Of a stretch of DNA of 64,000 bases, positions 21,655-32,410 are shown piece by piece. The stretch comes from Paraspadella gotoi. Its lineage: Eukaryota > Chaetognatha. The stretch covers positions 964,089 through 1,028,088 of the forward strand of contig CM119265.1 in assembly GCA_051294375.1 (NCBI GenBank), in the 5' to 3' direction. Made by a program: the position numbers and the translations under genes. Below the pieces are notes generated by a model that made no database searches, was not told the origin of the DNA, and worked only from the letters and a program-made list of their open reading frames with translations. Every line of letters starts with the position of its first letter. Position 1 is the stretch's first letter.

Positions 21655-22262
21655 TTAGCCAATAGCCATAGCCCATGAAATTTAAATGCTAATGTATACA
21701 GCGTTAAAATAATCTATCATGAGTATAGATTATGATATTAAAAGATTTTTTGTCAAAAATGCTTTCTTTTGAGAGTACTAGCCTAATTAAAAATATTATA
21801 TTAGAGCAAAAAAACATTTTTAAATCTTATATTTTTGGATAGATTCTGATAGAGCATAAAAAGTTAAACAAGAAATATAATTACAGCTTTTAAAAATTCT
21901 TACATTTTCTTAATAAAATTTAAAAAACTGAAAAAATCATCGAAAGATGATGATGACAATTTTTTATGGTTTTTCTTATTTTTGACTCACTCATAAAAAT
22001 ATTTAAAAAAGAATTATTCGTTGTGCAGATAACTTTTTATGAGCTATTTGAATCTGGTCTTAAAATTTAAAAATTGTAAAAACAATTTTTGGCCTTTATC
22101 TATAAATAAATATTTAAAAAATTAATTACTAAGGTATAGAGCCATATAAGAAATTTTTTGTCCATTGAAAGTATCTTAAAAATGTATAAATATTCGTTTG
22201 AGCAATGTACTCACTCTAAATTTTTGACTCACCCCATTAAGTTGGGCTACCCCTACCCTTAT
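21655..22262 (+). mobile_element. Repeat family A, near full-length copy
   Basis: About 600 bp, AT-rich, non-coding. It starts at TAGCCATAGCCCATGAAATT and ends at GACTCACCCCATTAAGTTGG followed by GCTACCCCTA. Other copies: 12620-12927, the post-gap remnant to about 24420, 28600-29180 and its inverted partner 30598-31128, 46440-47200 (inverted) and the tail at 53089-53125. Imperfect terminal inverted repeats suggest a MITE. Confidence 0.65.
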
Positions 22263-23149
22263 GATACGGATTTAAGCATCGGATAGGTTGCATAAAAAAT
22301 ATAGAATGGTTAATCCTACGTACTGTATTGTCGCTGACAAAAGCCGCTCTATCTGATGGTCCGGAACCTCCGTGCCGGGATACTTAATGTCAACTGTCAT
22401 GGCCCGCTCTTCTCGTCTCTTTATCCTCTGCGGATTATTTTGCTTACTATTCAAGATTTAAAACATTCTACTTGTCAAAATATTAACATCGTAAGGAGTA
22501 TTTTTAGTCTCTTAGCTCCCTCTCACTAAAGATTAAATAAAAATGAAAACTCTCGTCGCAAATTCACAAATTTGTTCTATTTTAATTTAAAGTTTGAATG
22601 AAATTCGTCCGAATTTGGCTTCGCTTCAAAGTAGATGTAGATGATTTCAAGAAATTACGATTTTCGTTTCAAGGTCTTTCCGATTTTTCATAAAACAATT
22701 TCACTTGCGGTTTTTCTCTCTTCTTTATGAAACTGGTACAACCAATATAATATAATATTTTCGACTCATTTTATCGCGAACTTCAAACACTGCTTAATAA
22801 ACGAAACAAGTTTGAGCAAACAATGTCGGATCTGCCCACGATCATTAGCGGTAATTAATTAATTTATATAAACTAAAATAATTTTTTTTTTGTCTTTTCA
22901 TCACTGATCACGACAAAAGCAACGACGATGGCGATGACGACAATAATGCCGATAAAGATTGACTTGATTGATTGATTAAATAATTAATTAATTTATAAAT
23001 AAATTGATTGAATAATGAATTAATTAATTATTAAGTAATTGAATAATTAACTGATTAATTATTTGATTAATACATTTTGCATTTACATTTAATATTAAAA
23101 GAAAAAGAAGCATAATTAATTAGTGAAACAGGTTTTTTTGTTTTTTTCA

Positions 23150-23602
23150 TTTAAACTCATTTCCACTAAGACGATTCCATCGAAACTTGATTTCCAGCTT
23201 AATCACACACTTTCTTACCCACATACAACATTTTAAGTCAATCGCCCCGTCCACCTATGAGTAATTGGCGTTCAAATAGTGAAATACATTTTTCTGTTTT
23301 TTCCATTTAAACTTATTTCCACTCGCAGGATTCCATCGAAACTTTATATCCAACTCACACACTTCCCTACCCACACACAAAATTTCATTCCAATACATCC
23401 ATCAAATCACGAGTAATTGAGTTTTTTGCTAAGGTGGGACGGACGGACGGATGGACATCGTTTTTTTGCATAAGTTATCATAATTCGATATTCTGACATA
23501 ATATAAGTGAATGCCCGACAAGATTGGGGGGGTGGACCAATGGACTGACAAAGTGAATTATAGAGTCGTGATCTGCTGAAAGCAGATTCGCCTAAAAATT
23601 AA
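23150..23602 (+). mobile_element. Repeat family E, possible Helitron-like 3' end
   Basis: Contains CACTTCCCTACCCACACACA, a (GGAC)n tract at about 23433-23450 and, near its end, a 7-bp-arm hairpin (ATCTGCT GAA AGCAGAT, 23571-23587) followed by CTAA at 23592. A second copy in the opposite orientation lies at 62612-62820 with the same hairpin. A short hairpin followed by CTRR is the pattern of Helitron 3' ends, but the base after CTAA is A rather than T and no 5' TC end was identified. Confidence 0.45.
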
Positions 23603-23871
23603 CACGTTATTTTGATTGTCACAAGCAATTGTAGTAAATTATCCTACACACAACTTTTAAGCTGTGGATAAGGCATTAAAGTTGGCTGAAGAACTTCTTG
23701 GGCTTGGCGGAACAGGTAAAAACTAAGAGCTCAATAATATAAACAACGCAAAATTTTAAAAAATTTTAATATTTTATGTATAGTTAATAATATAGGAATA
23801 TTTAAAGTTTATCGTATTATTATAAATCATGAAAAAATTTTATTTTAAATTCAGAATTTTTAAAAACGGAT

Positions 23872-24140
23872 NNNNNNNNNNNNNNNNNNNNNNNNNNNNN
23901 NNNNNNNNNNNNNNNNNNNNNNNNNNNNNNNNNNNNNNNNNNNNNNNNNNNNNNNNNNNNNNNNNNNNNNNNNNNNNNNNNNNNNNNNNNNNNNNNNNNN
24001 NNNNNNNNNNNNNNNNNNNNNNNNNNNNNNNNNNNNNNNNNNNNNNNNNNNNNNNNNNNNNNNNNNNNNNNNNNNNNNNNNNNNNNNNNNNNNNNNNNNN
24101 NNNNNNNNNNNNNNNNNNNNNNNNNNNNNNNNNNNNNNNN
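23872..24140. other. Assembly gap of 269 N
   Basis: Run of undetermined bases flanked on the right by remnants of repeat family A. Confidence 1.
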
Positions 24141-24436
24141 TAAAATAAAAAAACTATAAAATTTATGGTATGATGATGATTTTTAAGGGTTTTCCCCCTA
24201 TTTGACCTACTTCTCATCGAAATATTGAAAAACTAGACAACTGAAAAACTAGATAACTTTGTATGGGCTATATGAATTCGTTCTTAAAAAATAAAATTTT
24301 TACAAAAAAAAAAATTGATTGCCTATGCTTCACTAATTAAAAAAGTGATAGTAAATATTGAAGTATAGGATGGACAAATTAATTTTATATTACAGAACTC
24401 CTAATGATAAAAAGTGATCAATTTATGCCCGCTTCA

Positions 24437-24610
24437 TTATACACGCTCCCAAAGCAGTTTACGGTCCTTCTCACGCTTTCTGTTGTATCGGTATCAGGTT
24501 GGGATTGAACCCGCTACCTGATCCGATGGCTTTTATCAATGTGCCACCGGGTCACAACTGAAGGATTGATATTTCTATGCTGGGCTAACCTGGGCAATGC
24601 CCGCTTCACA
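24437..24610 (-). mobile_element. tRNA-derived SINE-like repeat
   Basis: On the minus strand: CCGGTGGCACATTGATAAAA, then GGGTTCAATCCC, the latter a good pol III B box. It is related to the element at 5640-5860, ends at AATGCCCGCTTCA-type sequence, and abuts the first transporter exon. Confidence 0.55.
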
Positions 24611-24666
24611 TCTTTCTTCAACCCATTCATCTTAATTTTCCTTCACCTCATCCAGACGACTACGAC

Positions 24667-27600
24667 ATGGCCCCCTCTTCCTCAACCATCCCTTACCCTT
24701 TTTGTCCCTCCACGCGCCTCATCTTTGCCACGATGGTTGCACTCGGCGCCTTCACAATTTACGCTCAACGAGTCTGTCTCAGCATCTCGCTCGTGGCTAT
24801 GGTGGAGTGGCACCCGGAGATGGACCCTGGAGCGGGTAAGGTGGAGCCATGGAGTTGGGTGGGTTTGAGGGAGGGTTGGGGTTATTTGCAGGTGTGAGGT
24901 GGGGGAAGAAGATTGGAGTTGTCGTAAGGGAATTCTGGAGCAGGAATAAAATTTCAACTGGAGCCTCCAGTGGAGGCGAAATTCTATGAAATTGGTTCAA
25001 CCAAAATCATCAATTTATATACATAATAAATGAGCTCGTATATCTTGGCTCCGACTTATTAAAAGCGATGTGGGTTCTAGCCGCGCTTTGGGGCATCCTT
25101 GGTAGAGCTAGAAGGGGTAACCAACTACTTGTATTGACTAAAAAAGAACTAACCAGCTAAGTCCTAAGGTAGAGTTTAAAGTTGAGTTTAATCTGAAAAA
25201 AAAGTAGCAATTTTAAGTAAGTGATATGATGATATTATATCAAACTTTTTCGTGCCATTTGGATATAAATATTTTCTTTGACATCTGTTTTGTTTCGATT
25301 CAGATACCGATTTAGCGGCGATGAATACAACGAATACGACGACGACAGAATCGGACAAGCGGCACTGGGATTCGCGAATTCAAGGTTAGGATTTTTCAAT
25401 TTGTCTAATCGATTTTGTAGTCGTGTAAATTTTACGGCGAAACAAAATTGAAAACTAAGACGAAAATGGGAATTGATCTATTGGTTTACACAGTGCACAC
25501 ATACTAAATCACTCAGATAATGTGAATAAACGAGACTGTGAGAGTCTTGATTGAAAGCTTGCAGGGACCTGCTATGTCAATATCTTGTAATAATAATAAT
25601 AACCACCAAAGCCTGTCCAAAGTTAGGGTCAAGATAGCTTTTTTATTAAATGAATGGATAATTTTTATATAGGTTGCACCTATTTCATAATTATTCACTC
25701 ATTCTTTTGTGAATCGTGATTCATTTACTCATTGCATAGTATATGTCATCTATTTTCTGCCTTTTTCCCTCAGTCTTCTTTTTTCTTTTTTTCTCGCTAA
25801 TAAAATTAATTATTCTATTTATTTTTAAATATTAATATTATCCTGAACCCCCACGCCCGAAAGGTTCCGTCCTTGCCTCCTTCTTCTACGGTTACATCTT
25901 CACTCAAATTCCCGGCGGATTCCTGACTCGTCGCTTCGGCGGTCGAATCATCTTCGCCGCCGGCGTATTCGCTTCCACGCTCTTCACGCTGGCGTCGCCC
26001 CTCGCTGCCAAAACTCATTGGCGGTTGCTCTGGGCGGCGAGATTCTTGGCCGGGTTTGGGCAGGTGAGGGACGGATAAAAATGTTCCTCTATGTTTAAAC
26101 TCCCCCCCTTCTTGTACCCTACGACTTTAGGGTCTCGTCTTTCCCACCGTCAACGGCATGTACTCTCTCTGGGTCCCGCCCGCCGAACGATCTTTCATGA
26201 TCGCCTTCTTGGAGGTCAGATGGTCGTTGGTGACAGCATTGTAATAGAATTGCCTCGTGACTAAGTTTTCTCCGCTTTTCGATTGGAACAATTTCAAAAA
26301 TTCGTTATGGAAAATTGATAAGTTGATTAGTGGAAACATGGTTTCTAAAACAAGGCATCAAAACGTTGTTGTTGGTTTAATTATAAACGTTGATAATGTT
26401 GTTATATCAGTTCTCCTTTTAATCATTTAAATAAACTTGAATATTCCTAAACGACAAATTATTTGTTATTTAGCCAAGACATATTGTTATCGTATTCGTA
26501 AAATTAGTTAATAAAATCTATGAAACGTAGGTGGGCGTCTTATTGGGCGTGATCATTCCACTTCCGGTCGCGGGCGTCATTTGCGATTCTATTGGATGGG
26601 AACTCGTCTTTTATTTGTTGGGCGGAGTTGGTCTCGTCTGGACGGTGAGAGAGAGACAGAGAGAGAGAGAAAGAGTTGGATTGGGTTGGGAGACCATTGC
26701 ATTGGGTTAAGAGATAAAGCGTTAGCCGAATGAGCTATTACCGCGCTGTTTAACAGATTAGCTTCATCCATCGGTAAGTGATATTAGGTCACTGCAACCT
26801 TACTAAAACATTCCAGGTAACCAAGACTCATAATGATTCACCTTCAGTTCGCTTGGCTCTTTTTGATCACCGACTCTCCCTCTTCACATCGTCGAATAGA
26901 CGAAGCGGAGAAGAAATATATCGAGGCCTCGTTGGAGAGGGAAGGGGGAAAAGGTGGGTTGGCTGGTATAAGGTGGTGGTTGGGATGGTGGAAGGAACGA
27001 TGAGAGCGGAGAGAACAAGGTGGGCGAATGAAAAAGGGAGTTTCGTGTTAAAAGGGTCGAGGGAACCAGGGTAAGTTTAAAGGTAAGGACAATCATAATT
27101 ATCAAGAGATAGAGAATAAGGAATATTCCGGAAGTTGATAATTCAAACTTTATTTTATTTGCAATTAATTCTTGAGTAAACGATCCTCCAAGGAATCTCC
27201 GGGTCGAATCGTGGACTCCTCGATTACCCTTGGCTCCACATCCTCTTCAGTCCAGCGACTCTGGCCATTTACGCGGCTCATGTTTCCTTCAATTGGACTT
27301 ATTTCATTTTTCTTACCTCAACTCCTAAATTTTTACGCGACGTATTCCAGGTGAAAGCGGGACAAAAATTACAGAATTATGATTAAAACAGTTATTTAAA
27401 ACATTACACCACGAGTCTTGAACTCTTGATTGTAATCTCGCAGGGTCCTGCTATGTTATTAATTTATTTATTGTAAGATAGCTTAGTTCATAAATGCAAG
27501 GATAATTTTACGATGGCTGTGCCAATTTCATATGTCTTTAAGTGATTATATTGCTTTAATATTTAATAAAATTTGTATGACGGAAATATAAATGGGATAA

Positions 27601-30600
27601 AGACGGATAGATAAACCCGACCATTGACGAACTCCCTTCTCGACTCCCTTTGTTTTTCAGTACGATATGAAATCTAACGGAATACTATCAGCTTTGCCAT
27701 ACGTAGCGTATCTTATTGTAGCGCTATTAGTAGGGAAGGCCGCTGATCGAATGACGCAACGGTGGATGACGACGGCGGCGACTAGGAAATTGTTCAACAG
27801 GTGAAATGGACAATTGGACATTGATTGTCGTTGGTTCAGTGAGCAAGAAAGGCGTGAAAGTTACGGATAAAAAGATAAGTTTATGACAACGGGAGGATTG
27901 CCCGTGATACTCGGGGGGAGGGGTATCTCACCAACTGGCGTAGGGGTTGCGGACCCTCGGTGACCGCCTCGTGTCACTGGCGTGATTACACCGGTCCCGT
28001 CACATTTAAGCCAGAACCAGGATACCACAGGGATCGAGCCAGGACTTACGGTTGAGATGATTTAGCCCGCTCAGCCCTTGCAGACGAGGCTGAGGACGGA
28101 GAACGTTGAGTCGTACTGCCACAAGGTCTTTATCGTATTCCTCCGCCTTTCCCCTTTCTTCCCTCCCTCTCTTCTTCTCCCCCGACTCTCCCCCACCTTC
28201 CTTCCTTCCCTCGCACTCCCTCCTCAGTCTCTCTCTCGGCCTGAGGACTCTCTCCCTCCTCCTTCTCTCTCTCTTCATCCACTCTCCCTCATTTTCAGTC
28301 GCCCTCGTCATTTGCGCAACTGGATTCGGCGGATTCGTCTGTTCAGGTGGTAAACATGATCACGTGACTAAACTATGAAACATTTGCGCAAGGATAGTTT
28401 TCTCGTGGGCAATTCCGTGATGTTTCGCACGGGTAAACTATTATTTATTAACTTTACGATTATGAAGCAATATGCATAAGTTCAACTACGCATTTCGTGA
28501 GTTATTTACTTCACAAAACGCCTCATTTTTTTCTTAAATTAGGAATTTGTTGTTTGTATGTTATTAATAATTGAAAATTAGGGTTGGGTATAGTAGCGGT
28601 AGCCGACCAAATTCAAATTTAATGGGACAGCATTAAACTAATCATTATTGGTATTAATTATTGTGTTAAAATATTTTTTTGCAAAAATGTTCCGAACCAT
28701 GAGTTAATTCGCTAATTAATATTATTATATCGTATATAATGTCAAAAATTTTTTTTGGATATTTTAAGTTTTTTAATTGATTCTGATAGAGCTTAAAAAG
28801 TTTAAGCAAAAAATATAATTACAACTGTTTTATTACTAAAAATTTAGTAAAAACTGCTAAAATCATCGGATGATGATGATGATTTTTAAGGTTTTTCTCA
28901 ATTTTAACCCACTTATCATCAAAATATTGAAAAAAATAATTATACTTTGTGTAGATAACTTTCATAAGCTATTTGAATCTGCTTTTAAAAATAAAAATTC
29001 AAAAAAATTTTTTGGACATTTCCTATCTATAAAAAAATAATAAAAATTAATTACAATGCTTTTGCCATTTTTAGAAAATTTTGCTCCATTGAAAGTTTTC
29101 TCAGAAATGTATGAAGTTTTCATTTGGAAAGGTTCCCAAATCAAACTTCTGACCCACATCATTGACGAAGTTTGGCTCTAGTTATAGCTTAAGGATTGAG
29201 TAAGTGATTAAGGTTAGAGATTAAGTTAATAATTAGGAGGTAAAGGATTAAGTATTTCATTGTAAATATGATGGACCGACAAACGAACAGACCAAGAAAA
29301 GGAAGGCGGCGAATAAAATCAGAATAGAATAAAATAAAAATAAAGTTCCTCCTTCCGCCTTTCTCCACTTTTTTCTAACCACTTTTCTCCAATCCCAATT
29401 TAATCCTTACCTTCCCCCCTTTCCTTTCCTCTTATGTGTTTCCCTCTTCCCTCTTCCTCTGACCTCTTCTTCTTGAATACAAAAAACATACCCTCTTTCA
29501 TTAAACCTCGCCTACATCTTCCCGCAACTACCCCTAATTTGTGTGTACAATCAAACTTCTCTTATAGCTTTTTCTTCCTCCTCTTTCTTTTTCCCCGGGC
29601 TCGCATCCTTCTCCTTTTCCTAATCCTCTCTTTCCTCTTTCCCGACAGTTACCTTAGCAGAGACACGTCACCTCTCTTAGTCTCAGACTCTCTTCGATCA
29701 TGAGAGTATGCTAACTATCCCTAAAAAGGGCTATCCACTAGTGCGCAAGGCCAACACCCCCTCGACATCGCCCCTCAATTCGCGGGCGTCGTCTTCGGCG
29801 TCTCCAACACTCTCGCCGCTTTCCCCGGATTCGCTGGACCAGAGATGATGGGGGCGCTGACTTCGGCCTTTCCCCCGACGGAGGCGTGGAGATACGTCTT
29901 CCTCATCAGCGCGGGAATAGAGGCCTGATCCCCAACTCCGATCCCTTATCCAAGGCTCGATCTCCTTACCCAAACCTCGATCCCCAACCTTAATCCTCAT
30001 CCAAGCCTCGATCCCCAACCCAATACCAAGCCTCAATTCCTTCATCCCAAGCCTCGATCTCCCAACCCCTTCAATCCCCCAAACCCCAATTCCCCTCACC
30101 GCAGGCCTCTATTCCCGCGCTGATGAGGAAGACGTATCTCCACGCCTCCGTCGGGGGAAAGGCCGAAGTCAGCGCCCCATCATCTCTGGTCCAGCGAATC
30201 CGGGAAAGCGCGAGAGTGTTGGAGACGCCGAAAGACGACGCCCGCGAATTGAGGGGCGATGTCGAGGGGGTTCACTAGGAAGCCTTTAGGGGGGTGAGAG
30301 GGGAGGGGGAAGAAGAGGAGGAGGGGAAGATGGGGAAGGGAAGAGGGAAACACATAAGAGGAAAGAAAAGGGGGGGAAGGTAAATTTGGATGGAAAAGTG
30401 GTTAGAAAAAAGTGAGAAAGGCGGAACTTTATTTTTATTTATTCTATTCTGATTTTATTCGCCGCCTTCCTTTTCTTGGTCTGTTCGTTTGTCGGTCCAT
30501 CATATTTACAATGAAATACTTAATCCTTTACCTCCTAATTATTAACTTAATCTCTAACCTTAATCACTTACTCAATCCTTAAGCTATAACTAGAGCCAAA

Positions 30601-32410
30601 CTTCGTCAATGATGTGGGTCAGAAGTTTGATTTGGGAACCTTTCAAATGAAACTTCATACATTTCTGAGAAAACTTTCAATGGAGCAAAATTTTCTAAAA
30701 ATGGCAAGAAGCATTAGTAATTAATTTTTTATTATTTTTTATAGATAGGAAATGTCCAAAAAATTTTTTTGAATTTTATTTTTAAAAGCAGATTCAAATA
30801 GCTTATGAAAGTTATCTACACAAAGTATAATTATTTTTTTCAATATTTTGATGATAAGTGGGTTAAAATTGAGAAAAACCTTAAAAAATCATATCATCAT
30901 CCGATGATTTTAGCAGTTTTTACTAAATTTTTAGTAATAAAACAGTTGTAATTATATTTTTTGCTTAAACTTTTTAAGCTCTATCAGAATCAATTAAAAA
31001 ACTTAAAATATCCAAAAAAAATTTTTGACATTATATACGATATAATAATATTAATTAGCGAATTAACTCATGGTTCGGAACATTTTTGCAAAAAAATATT
31101 TTAACAACAATAATTAATACGCAATAATGGTAGGGTATCAAGATGGCATTTAGATTTTCAAAAACGTTTACACAAGTGATCACACATATATATACTTTAA
31201 TTTAAAACACCTTTTATTTCGATTTGAAATTTTCAACATGAGAGATCCCGGTTCGATTTTTATCTGCTCCGAAATTATGCAAATTAGCTTAAGATCGAAT
31301 TTGTCAGATAACGATGACGCTCTTTATTCGCGTATTTTAAACGTTTATAATTGTAATATTATAAATAATTAAATATTAAAGTTTTTTAGAATATATATTT
31401 TATAAATATAAATAGTTATAGTATTTATACTAATATAAATAAGACAAAATAGCATTTAAACGAGAGCTTGAATGCTTCTTTACCTACTAAAATAGAAAAT
31501 CGAACAGATTTATGCATAAAACATAAAATTAACTATTTTGCTTGCTTAAAATCCTTATTACATATTATAAACTTTATAAATTATATAATTCAATTGTTTA
31601 AGTTACCATTATATGTGCTTTAATAAAAAGGTAAATAAGAAAAAACTTGATAACTAAGAGAAAATAAGCAATAAAAGTAAAATATTAAGATAAATAATAA
31701 TATTATAATATTATCAAAAATATTATTAAACAATATTAATAATAATATAAATAATATTAATATAACTATAATTAATTTAAAAAAATGATATTTTAAAACT
31801 ATTTGCAAAGAAACAATTTAAATTGTTTAAATTCTTAATGAATATTTTCTATAGCCAAATCCTNNNNNNNNNNNNNNNNNNNNNNNNNTGAGGATTGGGT
31901 TGAGGGGATTAGGGTTGGGGTTTTGGATGAGGGGATTAGGGTTGGGGATTGAGAATATGGATGAGGGGATCGAGGATTGGGATAAAAGTGAGGATTGGAT
32001 TCAGATCGAGAGATACACAAGAAGATGAGCATTTCGCTTGTGTTTGTCTCTCTTACTTAATATAGAAAAGTCAGCTGGAATCATAATCATAATTAAAAGT
32101 ATGAATTAGTAATATAATAATTGAAATATTAATTATTTAGCTATGTATAATATAACAATATTAAACCTTCAAGGCAATAGAATCAAAATTTTACAACAAT
32201 ACGCAATAATCCACAAATTAATCAGCTACGATTATACTTGGTCATTCAGGACTGATAGTCTTCGCCTGTTTGTCATCTGGTCAGGTGCAACCGTGGGCCA
32301 AGACCCCACCAGAGCATCAGGCCGTCTGCGCAAGCCCGTGGGCGGGCTGTCGCGAAGGCTGTCGTGCCGTCAGGGCTGAAGAGGATGAGGGAGGCATGGT
32401 GGCGCTATAA
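24667..32410 (+). CDS. SLC17-type major facilitator transporter (sialin / Na-phosphate / vesicular glutamate transporter family), disrupted in this assembly
   Basis: Exons: 24667-24835, 25304-25384, 25864-26063, 26131-26214, 26531-26644, 26848-26953, 27193-27350, 27661-27800, 28299-28346, 29750-29927 and 32250-32410. Typical SLC17 features are the N-terminal helix ending YAQRVCLSISLVAMV, the short loop HWDSRIQGSVLASFFYGYI, QIPGGFLTRRFGG, AARFLAGFGQGLVFPTVN, VPPAERS, HVSFNWTYFIFLTSTP, the LDIAPQFAGVVFGVSNT segment and the C-terminus SSGQVQPWA. The family moves organic anions or phosphate across plasma or vesicle membranes through 12 helices; the substrate cannot be told. Two breaks: an exon of about 28 codons between 27800 (phase 2) and 28299 (phase 1) is not found, and exon 29750-29927 stops two bases short of its donor where an inverted duplication begins. 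The final exon fits in phase with the donor seen only in the inverted copy. Confidence 0.85.
24983..25075 (+). mobile_element. Repeat family B fragment in transporter intron 1
   Basis: Begins TATGAAATTGGTTCAACCAA and continues into ATAATAAATGAGCTCGTATA; diverged, and merges with other repetitive sequence up to about 25130. Confidence 0.55.
25525..25690 (-). mobile_element. Repeat family B, inverted copy in transporter intron 2
   Basis: Reverse-complement family B with GACTGTGAGAGTCTTGATTG at its outer end and a TAATAATAATAA interruption. It lies between exons 25304-25384 and 25864-26063. Confidence 0.75.
27415..27530 (-). mobile_element. Repeat family B, inverted copy in transporter intron
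   Basis: Contains GCAGGGTCCTGCTATGTTAT and, at its end, GCTGTGCCAATTTCATA, the reverse complement of the family start. Confidence 0.65.
27905..28085 (+). mobile_element. SINE-like GC-rich insertion in the interval lacking an exon
   Basis: A GC-rich block with GGGGAGGGGTATCTCACC, CTCGTGTCACTGGCGTGATT and AGGGATCGAGCCAGGACT, unlike the surrounding AT-rich intron and similar in style to repeat D. It lies exactly where the transporter seems to lack one coding exon. Confidence 0.45.
28643..29927 (+). repeat. Left arm of a long inverted repeat
   Basis: From about 28643 to 29927 the sequence is matched, in reverse complement, by 30102 to about 31128. It contains repeat A, an AT-rich stretch and transporter exon 29750-29927. 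The left arm has about 300 bp (29460-29745) without a counterpart in the right arm, and small substitutions and indels separate the arms, so they are near-identical but not exact copies. Confidence 0.9.
29928..30101. repeat. Loop of the inverted repeat: C-rich minisatellite
   Basis: 174 bp of degenerate units such as CCAAGCCTCGATCCCCAACC. Read on the minus strand it is the start of an intron (GTGAGGGGAATTGGGG) directly after the duplicated transporter exon. A G-rich version in the opposite orientation appears after the N gap at 31889-31985. Confidence 0.85.
30102..31128 (-). repeat. Right arm of the long inverted repeat, with an inverted copy of a transporter exon
   Basis: The minus-strand copy of the exon spans 30283-30100. 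It has an acceptor (CCCCTAAAG), the family-typical start FLVNPLDIAP and a proper donor (TGC G|GTGAGG), but a one-base T insertion in the run at the GVVFG codons (CTTTCGG against CTTCGG in the left arm) shifts the frame. It is followed by a reversed copy of the left arm's intron and repeat A. Confidence 0.9.
31129..32249. other. AT-rich contig end, N gap and G-rich minisatellite
   Basis: 31129-31863 is very AT-rich with no gene. 31864-31888 is a 25-N gap. 31889-31985 is a G-rich minisatellite (GGGGATTAGGGTTGGGG and variants) matching, in opposite orientation, the loop at 29928-30101. The rest is AT-rich intron leading to the last transporter exon at 32250. Confidence 0.7.

Larger units (their letters stand above)
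19209..24666. other. Gene-poor, AT-rich interval with repeats and an assembly gap
   Basis: No gene could be supported over about 5.4 kb. It holds a perfect 27-bp inverted repeat at 20236-20295, repeat A at 21655-22262, a repeat B fragment at 22727-22756, repeat E at 23150-23602, a short candidate exon at 23662-23715, a 269-base N gap at 23872-24140, another repeat A remnant just after the gap (to about 24420) and a tRNA-like SINE at 24437-24610. Confidence 0.6.

Noticed and set aside
29731-30099. 122-codon minus-strand frame (LGIGLGIEAWMRIK...)
   Set aside because: It lies in the loop minisatellite of the inverted repeat and across the transporter exon in antisense; it is not a separate gene.
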